This document shows, piece by piece, positions 17,687 to 26,096 of a stretch of DNA of 64,000 nt. Location: positions 14,588-78,587 of the forward strand of contig DPHC01000008.1 of NCBI GenBank assembly GCA_003523055.1. Direction: 5' to 3'. The stretch's first letter is position 1; each line of letters opens with the position of its first letter. The notes under the pieces are model-generated. The model saw nothing but the letters and a program-made list of their open reading frames with translations, ran no database searches and was not told where the DNA came from. Origin of the DNA: Dehalococcoidia bacterium (GTDB lineage: Bacteria; Chloroflexota; Dehalococcoidia; Lucifugimonadales; UBA3495). Both the position numbers and the translations under genes were made by a program.

Positions 17687-18924
17687 TAAATAACTTCACA
17701 AATACAGATTTATTGATATTGTCCGACTTCTCAGGCGGCTCTATAAGAGATCCTAAATTCCTTGCGCAAGACTTAATTTGCAAATTGAAATTAGAGCCTT
17801 TAGTAACTGCAGATAATGAAACACATGATTACAATCTACACTTCAATTTTGGAATACAAAACAACTCAAAACAACTGAAAACAATAAATATCATAATTGA
17901 TTTAGAAGAGCAGCATCTAAATCTGAAACCCAAGACAATTTACACTTCTCCTTCGCCCACACATCAGTACTGTGAATCAAAAACTAATGTGTTACCAAAT
18001 GAACTAGGCTATCAGTTTGAAATCAAAATCGATCCTGAAAGCTGCCTATATATATCAAACACACTATGGAACCCGATCGATGCTATTAACAAAACATTTG
18101 AATCACTATGCCAGCAAGAGCCTCTACACGTTATCGACTATGGAACATCTTGCAATGGAAATAAATTATCAGCCTATAAAACATTTCAAGACCGTGATTT
18201 AAATAAACCATTAATTTTAATCACGTCTGGATTTCATCCTACTGAAGGAGATACTACTGCAACCGAGGCAATAGCCAAGTGGTTATTGACCACTGGTAAA
18301 GACAATACTAAAAATGTTGATTTTGTGATAATACCTGTAGTAAATCCTGATGGATTTACCTCAGGATATAATGGATGTAATACTTCCGGAATAAATCTCT
18401 TTTGGGATTTTCAAAATTACAATCTTAAATCATGCCCAGAAGCCTATTATTTATGGGAGTTTATAAAACAATTTCCTCCCAATATTTATCTAGATTTTCA
18501 TGCTTACTCTATTCAAGGCAAACAAAAAAAGATTGGCCCTTACTTCAAGCCTGAGATATTTTATTTTGGGAAACTCACTAAAGAGTATGCATCTAAAATG
18601 CTGAAATCATTAGAATCACTACCTGGTAATAAATCTCAAAAATTATATGCCCCTTCAACACTTGCTTATAAAATTACAAAAACATTCAACACAATAACAT
18701 TTGCAAAATACCATTTGCATCAGGACCTGGGAATCCATGGGTTACAACAATTAGCGATTAACGTCGTACAAAACATAGTTCATACCCTTAATCACTGTGA
18801 CTTGCACGACCAAATATTAAGACCTTATGGGAGCCGCCATAAACCGTATAAAGACATTTTAAGCCAAATGTTATACACATGTAGATATTCCTTGCCAAAA
18901 CAACTGAAGAAGCAATTTAAATAA
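17683..18924 (+). CDS. M14 metallopeptidase-like protein with altered active site
   Basis: 413 residues from a TTG at 17683 that overlaps the preceding stop (TTGA); another TTG at 17629 gives 431 residues. After a beta-rich N-terminal region (about 170 residues) comes ITSGFHPTEGDTTATEAIAKWL, containing the HxxE zinc motif of M14 carboxypeptidases, then VVNPDGFTSGYNGCNTSGINLFWDF and LDFHAYS with the third zinc His. The Arg normally following 'GxNLN' (substrate carboxylate binding) is not there, and I cannot find the C-terminal catalytic Glu in NTITFAKYHLHQD. So it is either a deacylase-type M14 member or a non-peptidase. A peptide or amide linkage in the glycan would explain its place in the cluster. 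Confidence 0.65.
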   Translation: MINNFTNTDLLILSDFSGGSIRDPKFLAQDLICKLKLEPLVTADNETHDYNLHFNFGIQNNSKQLKTINIIIDLEEQHLNLKPKTIYTSPSPTHQYCESKTNVLPNELGYQFEIKIDPESCLYISNTLWNPIDAINKTFESLCQQEPLHVIDYGTSCNGNKLSAYKTFQDRDLNKPLILITSGFHPTEGDTTATEAIAKWLLTTGKDNTKNVDFVIIPVVNPDGFTSGYNGCNTSGINLFWDFQNYNLKSCPEAYYLWEFIKQFPPNIYLDFHAYSIQGKQKKIGPYFKPEIFYFGKLTKEYASKMLKSLESLPGNKSQKLYAPSTLAYKITKTFNTITFAKYHLHQDLGIHGLQQLAINVVQNIVHTLNHCDLHDQILRPYGSRHKPYKDILSQMLYTCRYSLPKQLKKQFK

Positions 18925-18934
18925 ATTGATAAAA

Positions 18935-20065
18935 ATGAACATAGTATTTTGGTCAGATTCTTATGTACCTTCTATTGCAGCTAATAGCATTCAAGTATTA
19001 AAAATGTGTAATGCTTTAACTAATTCTGGCCATGAAGTATGCCTTTATGCTAAAAAGCCTCATGGAACTCCGAATAATCTTAAAGACATTAACAATATAT
19101 ACGGCATTGACTCAATATTTGACATCAAAATTTTGAAAAGTAACCCCGATATTAAACATTTAGATTATGATTTTAAAATTTGTTGGAAAATAATGAAAGG
19201 AAAGCCTGATTTAATTTATACTCGCAATATACGATCAGCAATTATATCATCCATTTTAAGCATTCCAACAATATTAGAACTTCATTACCTCCCCGTAACC
19301 ATTTTTAGTAAATTAGCACTGAAACTCTTACATAAGTCACCTCATTGTAAAAACATTGTAGTAATATCAAATAAATTAAAGAATGTCATATTACAAAAAT
19401 ACCCATATATAAATGAGTCTGAAATTCAAGTTGCTCATGACGCGGTTGATCTAGATAGATTCAACTTTAATCATAATGCAAATAAAATTACCAAGGAAGT
19501 ATTGGAGCTGAATCCTGACAATAAGACAGCAGTTTATGTAGGACACCTTTATCCTGGTAGAGGCATTAAAATGATATTAAAATTAGCAAAATCATTATCA
19601 AATATAAATTTTTTAATCATTGGAGGACATTTTAATGATATTAAAACTTACCAAGATTACGCATATAAAAATCATATAAACAATATAAAATTTGTAGGTT
19701 TCGTTCCAAACAGCCAATTGCCACATTATTATGCTTTAGCAGACGTATTGTTGATGCCTTATCAAAAAAAAGTCGAGGTGTCGGGCGGTGGAGACACCTC
19801 TGAATGGATGAGTCCTATGAAGACTTATGAATACATGGCAACAGGTAAGCCTATAATTTCAAGTGACCTTCCAGCATTGAGAGAGGTTTTAAATGAATCT
19901 AATGCTATCTTAGTTGAACCTGACAATGTAGAAGATTGGAAATACCATATAGAAAATACACTGACAAATACAATTTTAGCAACTAAAATAAGCTTCAATG
20001 CTCGGATGTGTGCCGAATCTAATACTTGGGATGATCGAGTTTCAAAAATTCTAGGACATCTATAA
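18935..20065 (+). CDS. GT4-type glycosyltransferase
   Basis: 376 residues from the ATG at 18935 (MNIVFWSDSYVPSIAANSIQVLKM); a TTG at 18926 would add three residues. The N-terminal domain is a Rossmann-like acceptor half. The C-terminal half shows AVYVGHLYPGRGIKMILKLA (nucleotide-binding start of the GT4 domain), NIKFVGFVPNSQLPHYYALADVLLMPYQ and KTYEYMATGKPIISSDLPALREVL with the E-x7-E-like segment of retaining GT4 enzymes. A glycine-rich insert (VSGGGDTSEWMSPM) precedes the last motif. It transfers a sugar from a nucleotide donor on the cytoplasmic side; donor and acceptor are unknown. Its neighbours point to assembly of the same repeat unit. Confidence 0.85.
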   Translation: MNIVFWSDSYVPSIAANSIQVLKMCNALTNSGHEVCLYAKKPHGTPNNLKDINNIYGIDSIFDIKILKSNPDIKHLDYDFKICWKIMKGKPDLIYTRNIRSAIISSILSIPTILELHYLPVTIFSKLALKLLHKSPHCKNIVVISNKLKNVILQKYPYINESEIQVAHDAVDLDRFNFNHNANKITKEVLELNPDNKTAVYVGHLYPGRGIKMILKLAKSLSNINFLIIGGHFNDIKTYQDYAYKNHINNIKFVGFVPNSQLPHYYALADVLLMPYQKKVEVSGGGDTSEWMSPMKTYEYMATGKPIISSDLPALREVLNESNAILVEPDNVEDWKYHIENTLTNTILATKISFNARMCAESNTWDDRVSKILGHL

Positions 20066-20069
20066 ACTA

Positions 20070-20861
20070 ATGACGAAAATTGCCAAAGGGCTCAAAACAA
20101 TAATTTTATCCGGAGGACTGGGTACCCGTCTATCGGAAGAAACTGATGTGAAACCCAAGCCTATGGTAGAAATCGGAGGCTACCCTATAATATGGCACAT
20201 TATGAATATATATAGCACATATGGCCATAATGAATTCTATGTCGCTTTAGGTTACAAAGGAGAACAAATAAAACGATATTTTATGGAATATAACCTACTT
20301 CAAAATGACCTGAATGTTAATTTACAAACTGGCACTACTACTGCAACTGGTAATGCAAAACATCAGAATTGGGACATAAATTTGATGAATACAGGCCAAG
20401 ACACCCAAACTGGTGGAAGAATTCTTAAGCTTCAAGATTACATTTCTTCAGGGACTTTTATGGCCACCTATGGGGATGGTGTCTCTGATATAAATATTCA
20501 AAACCTTATCCAATTTCATAAATCCCATGGCAAATTAGCGACTATCACCGCAGTAAGACCACCTTCTCGATTTGGTACATTACAATTTGAAGATGATAAA
20601 GTTATATCTTTTGCAGAAAAACCTCAAATAGATGAAGGGTGGATCAATGGAGGATTTTTTGTATTGGAACCACAAGTCTTAGATTATATTGATAACGACA
20701 GCACTATTTTTGAAAGAGATCCTTTAGAAAAACTAGCGCAAGATGGTCAATTAATGGCATACAAACATCAAGGGTTCTGGCAACCAATGGATACACTCCG
20801 AGAACTTCGTCTTTTAAGAAACATGTGGGATACCAATCAGGCTCCATGGAAAACATGGTAG
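20070..20861 (+). CDS. rfbF: glucose-1-phosphate cytidylyltransferase
   Basis: 263-residue protein with the N-terminal signature LKTIILSGGLGTRLSEETDVKPKPMVEIGGYPIIWHIMNIYSTYGHNEFYVALGYKGEQIKRYF, which is diagnostic of RfbF. NTGQDTQTGGRILKL, ATYGDGVSDI and NGGFFVLEP follow. It makes CDP-glucose from CTP and glucose-1-phosphate, the first step to CDP-3,6-dideoxyhexoses. The next two genes (CDP-glucose 4,6-dehydratase and the 3-dehydrase) complete the shared trunk of that pathway, which makes the specific assignment firm. It overlaps the following gene by 7 bases. Confidence 0.95.
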   Translation: MTKIAKGLKTIILSGGLGTRLSEETDVKPKPMVEIGGYPIIWHIMNIYSTYGHNEFYVALGYKGEQIKRYFMEYNLLQNDLNVNLQTGTTTATGNAKHQNWDINLMNTGQDTQTGGRILKLQDYISSGTFMATYGDGVSDINIQNLIQFHKSHGKLATITAVRPPSRFGTLQFEDDKVISFAEKPQIDEGWINGGFFVLEPQVLDYIDNDSTIFERDPLEKLAQDGQLMAYKHQGFWQPMDTLRELRLLRNMWDTNQAPWKTW

Positions 20862-21853
20862 CATCAAAAATACAAAACTTACAAAATACTAACGTTCTTG
20901 TAACAGGCGGTACTGGAATCATCGGATCTTGGCTAGTGGAAGAATTACTCTCTCATAATATTAATTCAAATTTAATAATATGGGGAGAGATAGAAAATCC
21001 TAAGTTCACTACCTCATCAATGTTAACCAAAACAAATAACCTATATGGATCACTTACCGACTTCGAATTCATTAAATCCTGTATTATAAATAACGAAATA
21101 GATGTAGTGTTCCATCTTGGTGCGCAAGCAATAGTAGAAACTGCTTACGACGATCCATTAACAACTTATGAATCTAATATAAGAGGAACTTATAATTTGC
21201 TTGAGGCCTGCAGGATTTCTACAAACCCTGTGAAAGCTGTAATAGTTGCTTCTAGCGACAAAGCGTATGGAACTCATGAAAAATTGCCATATACTGAAAA
21301 TACCAACCTCCAAGGAGTATTTCCATACGAAGTCTCAAAATCCTGCACAGATTTAATAGCACAATCTTATGCCGTGACATATAACTTACCCGTAGGCATA
21401 GCTAGATGTGGAAATGTGTACGGAGGTGGAGATATGAACTGGAATCGTATTGTTCCAAGCACAATAGCTGATCTATTCAATAATAAAGCTCCTATAATCC
21501 GGAGTGATGGTAGTAACTTAAGAGATTATATATATGTTAAAGATATTGTAGACGCATATATAACTTTAGCTGAAACAGTCCTGGCTGGCTCTGAATACGG
21601 TCAAGCTTTCAATTTTGGCAATAATCAGCCTTTGAGTGTAATTGATATTGTAAAAACAATATCGAACCTAATGAACAAAGAGGAACTTAGCCCTCAAATT
21701 CTTAATTCCGCCCATGGAGAAATCCATTCCCAATACCTTGACTGCACTAAAGCGAAACAAATATTAAACTGGCAACCTTCTTATTCATTAAAGAACGGTA
21801 TGTCAGAAACTATAAATTGGTACAACGAGTTTTTAAGTAATTATCATGAGTGA
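20855..21853 (+). CDS. rfbG: CDP-glucose 4,6-dehydratase
   Basis: 332 residues from the ATG at 20855, which overlaps the rfbF stop; an ATG at 20846 and a GTG at 20825 are alternatives. It is an SDR-extended protein: NVLVTGGTGIIGSWLVEELL (GxxGxxG), FHLGAQAIVETAYDDPLTTYESNIRGTYNLLEACR, VASSDKAYG with the catalytic Asp-Lys typical of dehydratases, and PYEVSKSCTDLIAQSYA giving YxxxK. It converts CDP-glucose to CDP-4-keto-6-deoxyglucose. Placement between rfbF and rfbH decides against dTDP- or GDP-linked relatives. Confidence 0.93.
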   Translation: MVASKIQNLQNTNVLVTGGTGIIGSWLVEELLSHNINSNLIIWGEIENPKFTTSSMLTKTNNLYGSLTDFEFIKSCIINNEIDVVFHLGAQAIVETAYDDPLTTYESNIRGTYNLLEACRISTNPVKAVIVASSDKAYGTHEKLPYTENTNLQGVFPYEVSKSCTDLIAQSYAVTYNLPVGIARCGNVYGGGDMNWNRIVPSTIADLFNNKAPIIRSDGSNLRDYIYVKDIVDAYITLAETVLAGSEYGQAFNFGNNQPLSVIDIVKTISNLMNKEELSPQILNSAHGEIHSQYLDCTKAKQILNWQPSYSLKNGMSETINWYNEFLSNYHE

Positions 21854-23168
21854 TAACAAAAAAATAGAATCACTCCGCACTCAGATAATGAAATTATCTG
21901 AGGAGTATTACCGAGAGAAATATCCTGACAAAACTTTCTCTCCCGGTGATGATTACATCCCAGTCTCTGGAAAAGTTATAGATTCTTCAGAGTTAATCAA
22001 TAGCATAGATGCTGCCCTAGATATGTGGTTCACATCTGGTAGGCACGCTAACCAATTTGAAAGAAACCTCGCTAAATATTTCAATGTAAGGCATGCCATT
22101 TTATGCAATTCTGGTTCATCAGCAAATTTATTAGCTATAAGTAGCCTCACCTCACCTAAATTAGAAGATCGTCAACTCAAACCAGGAGATGAGATAATTA
22201 CCGTAGCCGCTGGATTCCCTACAACGGTGAACCCAATTATACAAAATGGATTAATCCCAGTATTTATAGACATAGAGCTTGGTACATACAACACGACTAT
22301 TCAAAAAATTGAAGAAGCCTTCGGTCCAAAAACCAAAGGAGTGTTTATAGCCCATACTCTCGGAAACCCTTACGACGCTAAATCTGTAAAAGAGTTTGCT
22401 AACCACCATAATTTATGGTTTATTGAGGACAATTGTGACGCCGTAGGATCCACACTTAATAATCAACTGACAGGAACATTCGGAGACCTCTCAACCATCA
22501 GTATGTACCCGGCACACCACATTACGACAGGTGAAGGTGGTTGTGTCACCACCAATAGCCCTAATTTAAAAGTCTTAGTAGAATCCTTTCGTGAATGGGG
22601 AAGAGATTGTTGGTGTGAACCGGGTAAAGATAATACTTGCGGGAAAAGATTCGAATGGCAATTCCAAGACCTACCATTCGGTTATGATCATAAGTACATA
22701 TACTCTCATATTGGATACAATTTAAAAATGACGGATTTTCAAGCGGCTATAGGCAATGCTCAACTAGATAAATTACCAAATTTCATTGAAATCCGAAGGA
22801 ATAATTTCCACTATTTAGATTCTCTTCTTAATCCTTTATCCGATTTCTTATTACTGCCAAAGGCAACTGAAAACACCAATCCTTCTTGGTTCGGATATCC
22901 GATTACATTGAAATCCTCTTGCCATTTTAGTAGAAGAGATATAACTACATATCTGGAAAATAATAAAATCGGTACTCGGCTACTTTTCGCTGGTAATTTA
23001 CTAAGACAACCAGCCTACAAACATATTAATCACCGTATAGTTGGTGACCTAACTAACACAGATATCGTAGCTGAAAATACTTTTTGGATTGGAATCTATC
23101 CTGGGATCACCAAAGACATGTTAAATTACATGGCAACCACCATATCTAAATTCGTACAAGGTCATTAG
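21846..23168 (+). CDS. rfbH: CDP-4-keto-6-deoxy-D-glucose 3-dehydrase (E1, RfbH/AscC type)
   Basis: 440-residue PMP-dependent, [2Fe-2S] member of the DegT aminotransferase fold. Instead of the PLP-binding Lys it has His in SMYPAHHITTGEGG, the hallmark of the 3-dehydrases. The iron-sulfur motif is exact: Cys in EDNCDAVG, 57 residues to the Cys of GRDCWC, one to the next, seven to the Cys in DNTCGKR (C-x57-C-x1-C-x7-C). It removes the C3 hydroxyl, yielding after reduction CDP-4-keto-3,6-dideoxyglucose, precursor of abequose, paratose, tyvelose, ascarylose or yersiniose. The partner reductase (E3, ferredoxin-type) is not in this window. Confidence 0.95.
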   Translation: MSDNKKIESLRTQIMKLSEEYYREKYPDKTFSPGDDYIPVSGKVIDSSELINSIDAALDMWFTSGRHANQFERNLAKYFNVRHAILCNSGSSANLLAISSLTSPKLEDRQLKPGDEIITVAAGFPTTVNPIIQNGLIPVFIDIELGTYNTTIQKIEEAFGPKTKGVFIAHTLGNPYDAKSVKEFANHHNLWFIEDNCDAVGSTLNNQLTGTFGDLSTISMYPAHHITTGEGGCVTTNSPNLKVLVESFREWGRDCWCEPGKDNTCGKRFEWQFQDLPFGYDHKYIYSHIGYNLKMTDFQAAIGNAQLDKLPNFIEIRRNNFHYLDSLLNPLSDFLLLPKATENTNPSWFGYPITLKSSCHFSRRDITTYLENNKIGTRLLFAGNLLRQPAYKHINHRIVGDLTNTDIVAENTFWIGIYPGITKDMLNYMATTISKFVQGH

Positions 23169-23186
23169 TAGTCAATTTCTAGAATC

Positions 23187-23906
23187 ATGTTATTAACTGT
23201 AATTTTATGCGTATATAACGAAAAAAACCGGATTGAGCGAGCTTATCACCAGCTCCACTCTCAGTTAACCGAATCAAAGCTTCAATATGAAGTGATAATT
23301 ATAGACAATGGCTCCTCAGATGGAACTCGTGGTTGGCTAAAAACTGTTTCAGAACCCCATACTACCGTCATTTTCAACGAAAGTAATTTGGGTAAAGGAG
23401 GATCTATAAAGTTAGGCATAAGACTATCCAAAGGAGATTATATACTTATCCATGATCCTGATTTGGAATACGACGCTAAAGACATCTTACCACTTATGAA
23501 TCTCGCACTAACCAGTAAAGCTGATTTGGCTCTCGGAAGTAGAGTTTTAGGCGGTACGAATATCTCATATAAATATCTACAGAACTATATAGGAGTAGCT
23601 GTACTCGCTAAAATCATAAATGTGCTATATATGAGTAACATTACTGATCCAGCTACGGCTATGAAATTAATGAAAGCTTCATTCATAAAAAACATCTGTC
23701 TCAAAAATTCTGGATTCAATCTAGATTTTGAAATAGTGGTCAAAACCTTAAGGCTCGCTGGTACTGTAGTAGAAAGTAGAATATCCTATTACCCACGAAC
23801 CAAAGCCGAAGGTAAAAAGCTCAACGCTTGGAAAGATGGATTCGCTTCATTAATGACCATTATTATCAATAGATTTCAAACCAAAGAAAAGATGAGATCA
23901 ATATAA
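23187..23906 (+). CDS. GT2 glycosyltransferase, dolichyl/polyprenyl-phosphate hexose synthase-like
   Basis: 239-residue GT-A protein: TVILCVYNEKNRIERAYHQL, VIIIDNGSSDGTRGWL, NLGKGGSIKLGIRLSKGDYILIHDPDLEYDAKDI (DPDLEY, metal and donor site) and ITDPATAMKLMKASF. This is the DPM1/polyprenyl-phosphate mannose or glucose synthase pattern, and there is no C-terminal membrane domain (DPM1-like short form). It would load a hexose on a polyprenyl phosphate, to be used outside the membrane by a GT-C enzyme. The directly following gene is such a GT-C protein, a strong functional pairing. Confidence 0.87.
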   Translation: MLLTVILCVYNEKNRIERAYHQLHSQLTESKLQYEVIIIDNGSSDGTRGWLKTVSEPHTTVIFNESNLGKGGSIKLGIRLSKGDYILIHDPDLEYDAKDILPLMNLALTSKADLALGSRVLGGTNISYKYLQNYIGVAVLAKIINVLYMSNITDPATAMKLMKASFIKNICLKNSGFNLDFEIVVKTLRLAGTVVESRISYYPRTKAEGKKLNAWKDGFASLMTIIINRFQTKEKMRSI

Positions 23907-25186
23907 TTAGCTATTTACCCAAATACCCGAGCTATCTATTCAATGTTCTGACTCCAGAATTTCTCACCGTTTTAGTCATTTTCTTAGTTGGCCTCATATC
24001 AAGGTTAATATTTTTAGAATTTTATTGGTACGATCCTTCTCAACTATGGGACGATGAACCAGATTATATATTCTTATCAAAATATATAATCTCAGGTGGA
24101 AGTTGGATATCAAGTAACATGCCACATAGCAGGCCAGTATTATTGAGTTTAATAATTAGTCCCTTTGCTGAATTGAATCCTCATATAATACGCATAATAT
24201 TGGTCTTTATATCATCTACCACAACTATATTCGTGTACTTTTTAAGTAAAACTATTTTCCCTTCATCTAAATCGCTTAGGATAATATCCAGTATTATATG
24301 GGCATTATATCCCCCAGCAATTTGGTACTCTGGGCTAATTCTTACGGAGGCCTTAACATCATTACTTTTAATAATAACTGCTTTAACATTGATAAAACTG
24401 ATATATACTCATAAAAGCTTCCCAGCTATATACGTAGGCATTTCTTTGGGATTATTAATCCTCACGAGATCTTCTTATGTATTTCTTCCTTTTGCATTAG
24501 TTAGTTTCTCAATATTGTCGCCATATGTATTTAAAAAGCCATTATTTACATTAAATCAATGCTTACTATTTATATTTACAGCATGCATAGTAACCTCCCC
24601 TATAATAATTCGTAATTATTCCTCAGTCCAATCTTTTTTACCTACAGAAACTCGGTTGGCATATGGGTTAATCATGTCAAATGGAGATTTCAAAAGCACT
24701 AGTATTAGACAAGGAGGATATGACAAAAATACAGAGGCAATGAAAAAGTATTCAGAATTGCAACAACAGGGAGTCTCTTTTAGTGACCTTAATAAAGCTG
24801 CTAAAAGTATCACAATAGAACAGCTTAGAACCAATTATAATTTGTTACCTGAGATTCTCATGCACAGAACTATAAATTTTTGGGGACCCCGGCCGGATCC
24901 ATTTGATTCAGAATTTACTAACAACGATATTATTATGGTAATAATATGGGCACCAATTTTATTAATGTTTCTATTTTCATTTTTATGGCTCAGAAGTATA
25001 GAGTTCTGGCTGATTATCGGGATTTTAGCGTATGTTTACTTAACCAGTATGATTTTTTGGTGTTCCCCTAGATTTAGATTTCCTATTGATTCTTTTATAA
25101 TAATTCTCTCTGTTTATTCGAGTAATAAGCTCTTCTTATTCTTGTTACCTTATTTTAAATATAAGCAATTAACAACAAATGATTGA
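23906..25186 (+). CDS. GT-C (PMT/GT39-like) membrane glycosyltransferase with non-canonical start
   Basis: The first ATG in frame is at 24119, but the frame is open back to a TAG at 23870. The 71 codons before the ATG encode a first membrane helix (FLTVLVIFLVGLISRLIF) and the loop WYDPSQLWDDEPDYIFLSKYIISGGSW, which carries the acidic DE motif of PMT/ArnT-type GT-C enzymes. The real protein therefore includes this part (about 426 residues from an ATT at 23906). No ATG, GTG or TTG is present there; ATT, ATA, ATC or CTG codons, or a frameshift from the upstream GT2 gene, must serve. About ten membrane helices follow. It would use the polyprenyl-phosphate hexose made by the gene upstream. Confidence 0.72.
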   Translation: MSYLPKYPSYLFNVLTPEFLTVLVIFLVGLISRLIFLEFYWYDPSQLWDDEPDYIFLSKYIISGGSWISSNMPHSRPVLLSLIISPFAELNPHIIRIILVFISSTTTIFVYFLSKTIFPSSKSLRIISSIIWALYPPAIWYSGLILTEALTSLLLIITALTLIKLIYTHKSFPAIYVGISLGLLILTRSSYVFLPFALVSFSILSPYVFKKPLFTLNQCLLFIFTACIVTSPIIIRNYSSVQSFLPTETRLAYGLIMSNGDFKSTSIRQGGYDKNTEAMKKYSELQQQGVSFSDLNKAAKSITIEQLRTNYNLLPEILMHRTINFWGPRPDPFDSEFTNNDIIMVIIWAPILLMFLFSFLWLRSIEFWLIIGILAYVYLTSMIFWCSPRFRFPIDSFIIILSVYSSNKLFLFLLPYFKYKQLTTND

Positions 25187-26096
25187 TTGGTACAGAAAAG
25201 AACTCCAATCGTACAAAAACACTTCGGTTTTAGTTACCGGAGGATCTGGTTTTTTTGGAAATCGGCTGATAAGCATATTAGAAGATTTAAATGCAGATGT
25301 GGTTAGCACTACAAGATCTCATACATTAAGTAAAAACAAACAGTCCATTCAAGTTGATTTAACAGATTTAGAAGAAAGCAAATCTTTATTGCAAAGCCAT
25401 CAATATGAAATCATTTTTCATTTGTCAGGTTGGGTATCTAGCAACAAGAATTTTGAGCATGTAAGAACTGCTTACAACAATAATTTGTTATCAACACTAA
25501 ATTTATTAGAAAACAGCGTACGTTATTCACCAGGAAGCAAAATGGTTATCCCTGGATCAGAGTTAGAAGATAGTCATATCATTACTCCGTATTCTGTATC
25601 TAAAAATGCCAGTTCTATGTATGTTGATTTATTTAAAAATCACTACAATGCCAATATAACATCACTGAAAATTTGTTTAACATATGGCCCCACTCAAAAT
25701 CAAGAAAGTTTAGTACCTCATATAATAAAATCGTTTTTGCAAAGCGATGATCTTTTAACCTTAAATTTAAATCGTGAATGTGATGCATTGTACATAGATG
25801 ATGTCGTAAATGCTCTTTTATTATCTGGATTATCAAAACACACTCCGAATACAATTCATATAGGCTCAGGCCAACATCTAACAGTTAAGAATATTTCAGA
25901 TAATATTTTGAATTTGATGGGAAAAAACACTGCCTTAATTAAATATATTGAAGACATAACTAATATTTCAGATCTCAATAACGTTAAAGATATAAACCCG
26001 GCTCTTGAATATATTAACTGGGCTCCTTCGTGGAATCTGTCAAGTGGGCTTACTGAAACCATCAACTGGTTCACACAGAAGATGAACACTCGATGA
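25179..26096 (+). CDS. NAD(P)-dependent sugar epimerase/dehydratase (SDR)
   Basis: 305-residue extended SDR with VLVTGGSGFFGNRLISIL (GxxGxxG), IFHLSGWVSSNKNFEHVRTAYNNNLLSTLNLLENS and the catalytic YSVSK. The usual Ser/Thr-containing strand 'asSs.vYG' is replaced by MVIPGSELED, so the active site may differ from typical epimerases. In O-antigen clusters with rfbFGH, an SDR of this kind performs the last reduction to abequose or paratose (RfbJ/RfbS type), and this one is a candidate. It overlaps the GT-C gene before it by 8 bases and the GT4 gene after it by 4. Confidence 0.8.
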   Translation: MIDWYRKELQSYKNTSVLVTGGSGFFGNRLISILEDLNADVVSTTRSHTLSKNKQSIQVDLTDLEESKSLLQSHQYEIIFHLSGWVSSNKNFEHVRTAYNNNLLSTLNLLENSVRYSPGSKMVIPGSELEDSHIITPYSVSKNASSMYVDLFKNHYNANITSLKICLTYGPTQNQESLVPHIIKSFLQSDDLLTLNLNRECDALYIDDVVNALLLSGLSKHTPNTIHIGSGQHLTVKNISDNILNLMGKNTALIKYIEDITNISDLNNVKDINPALEYINWAPSWNLSSGLTETINWFTQKMNTR

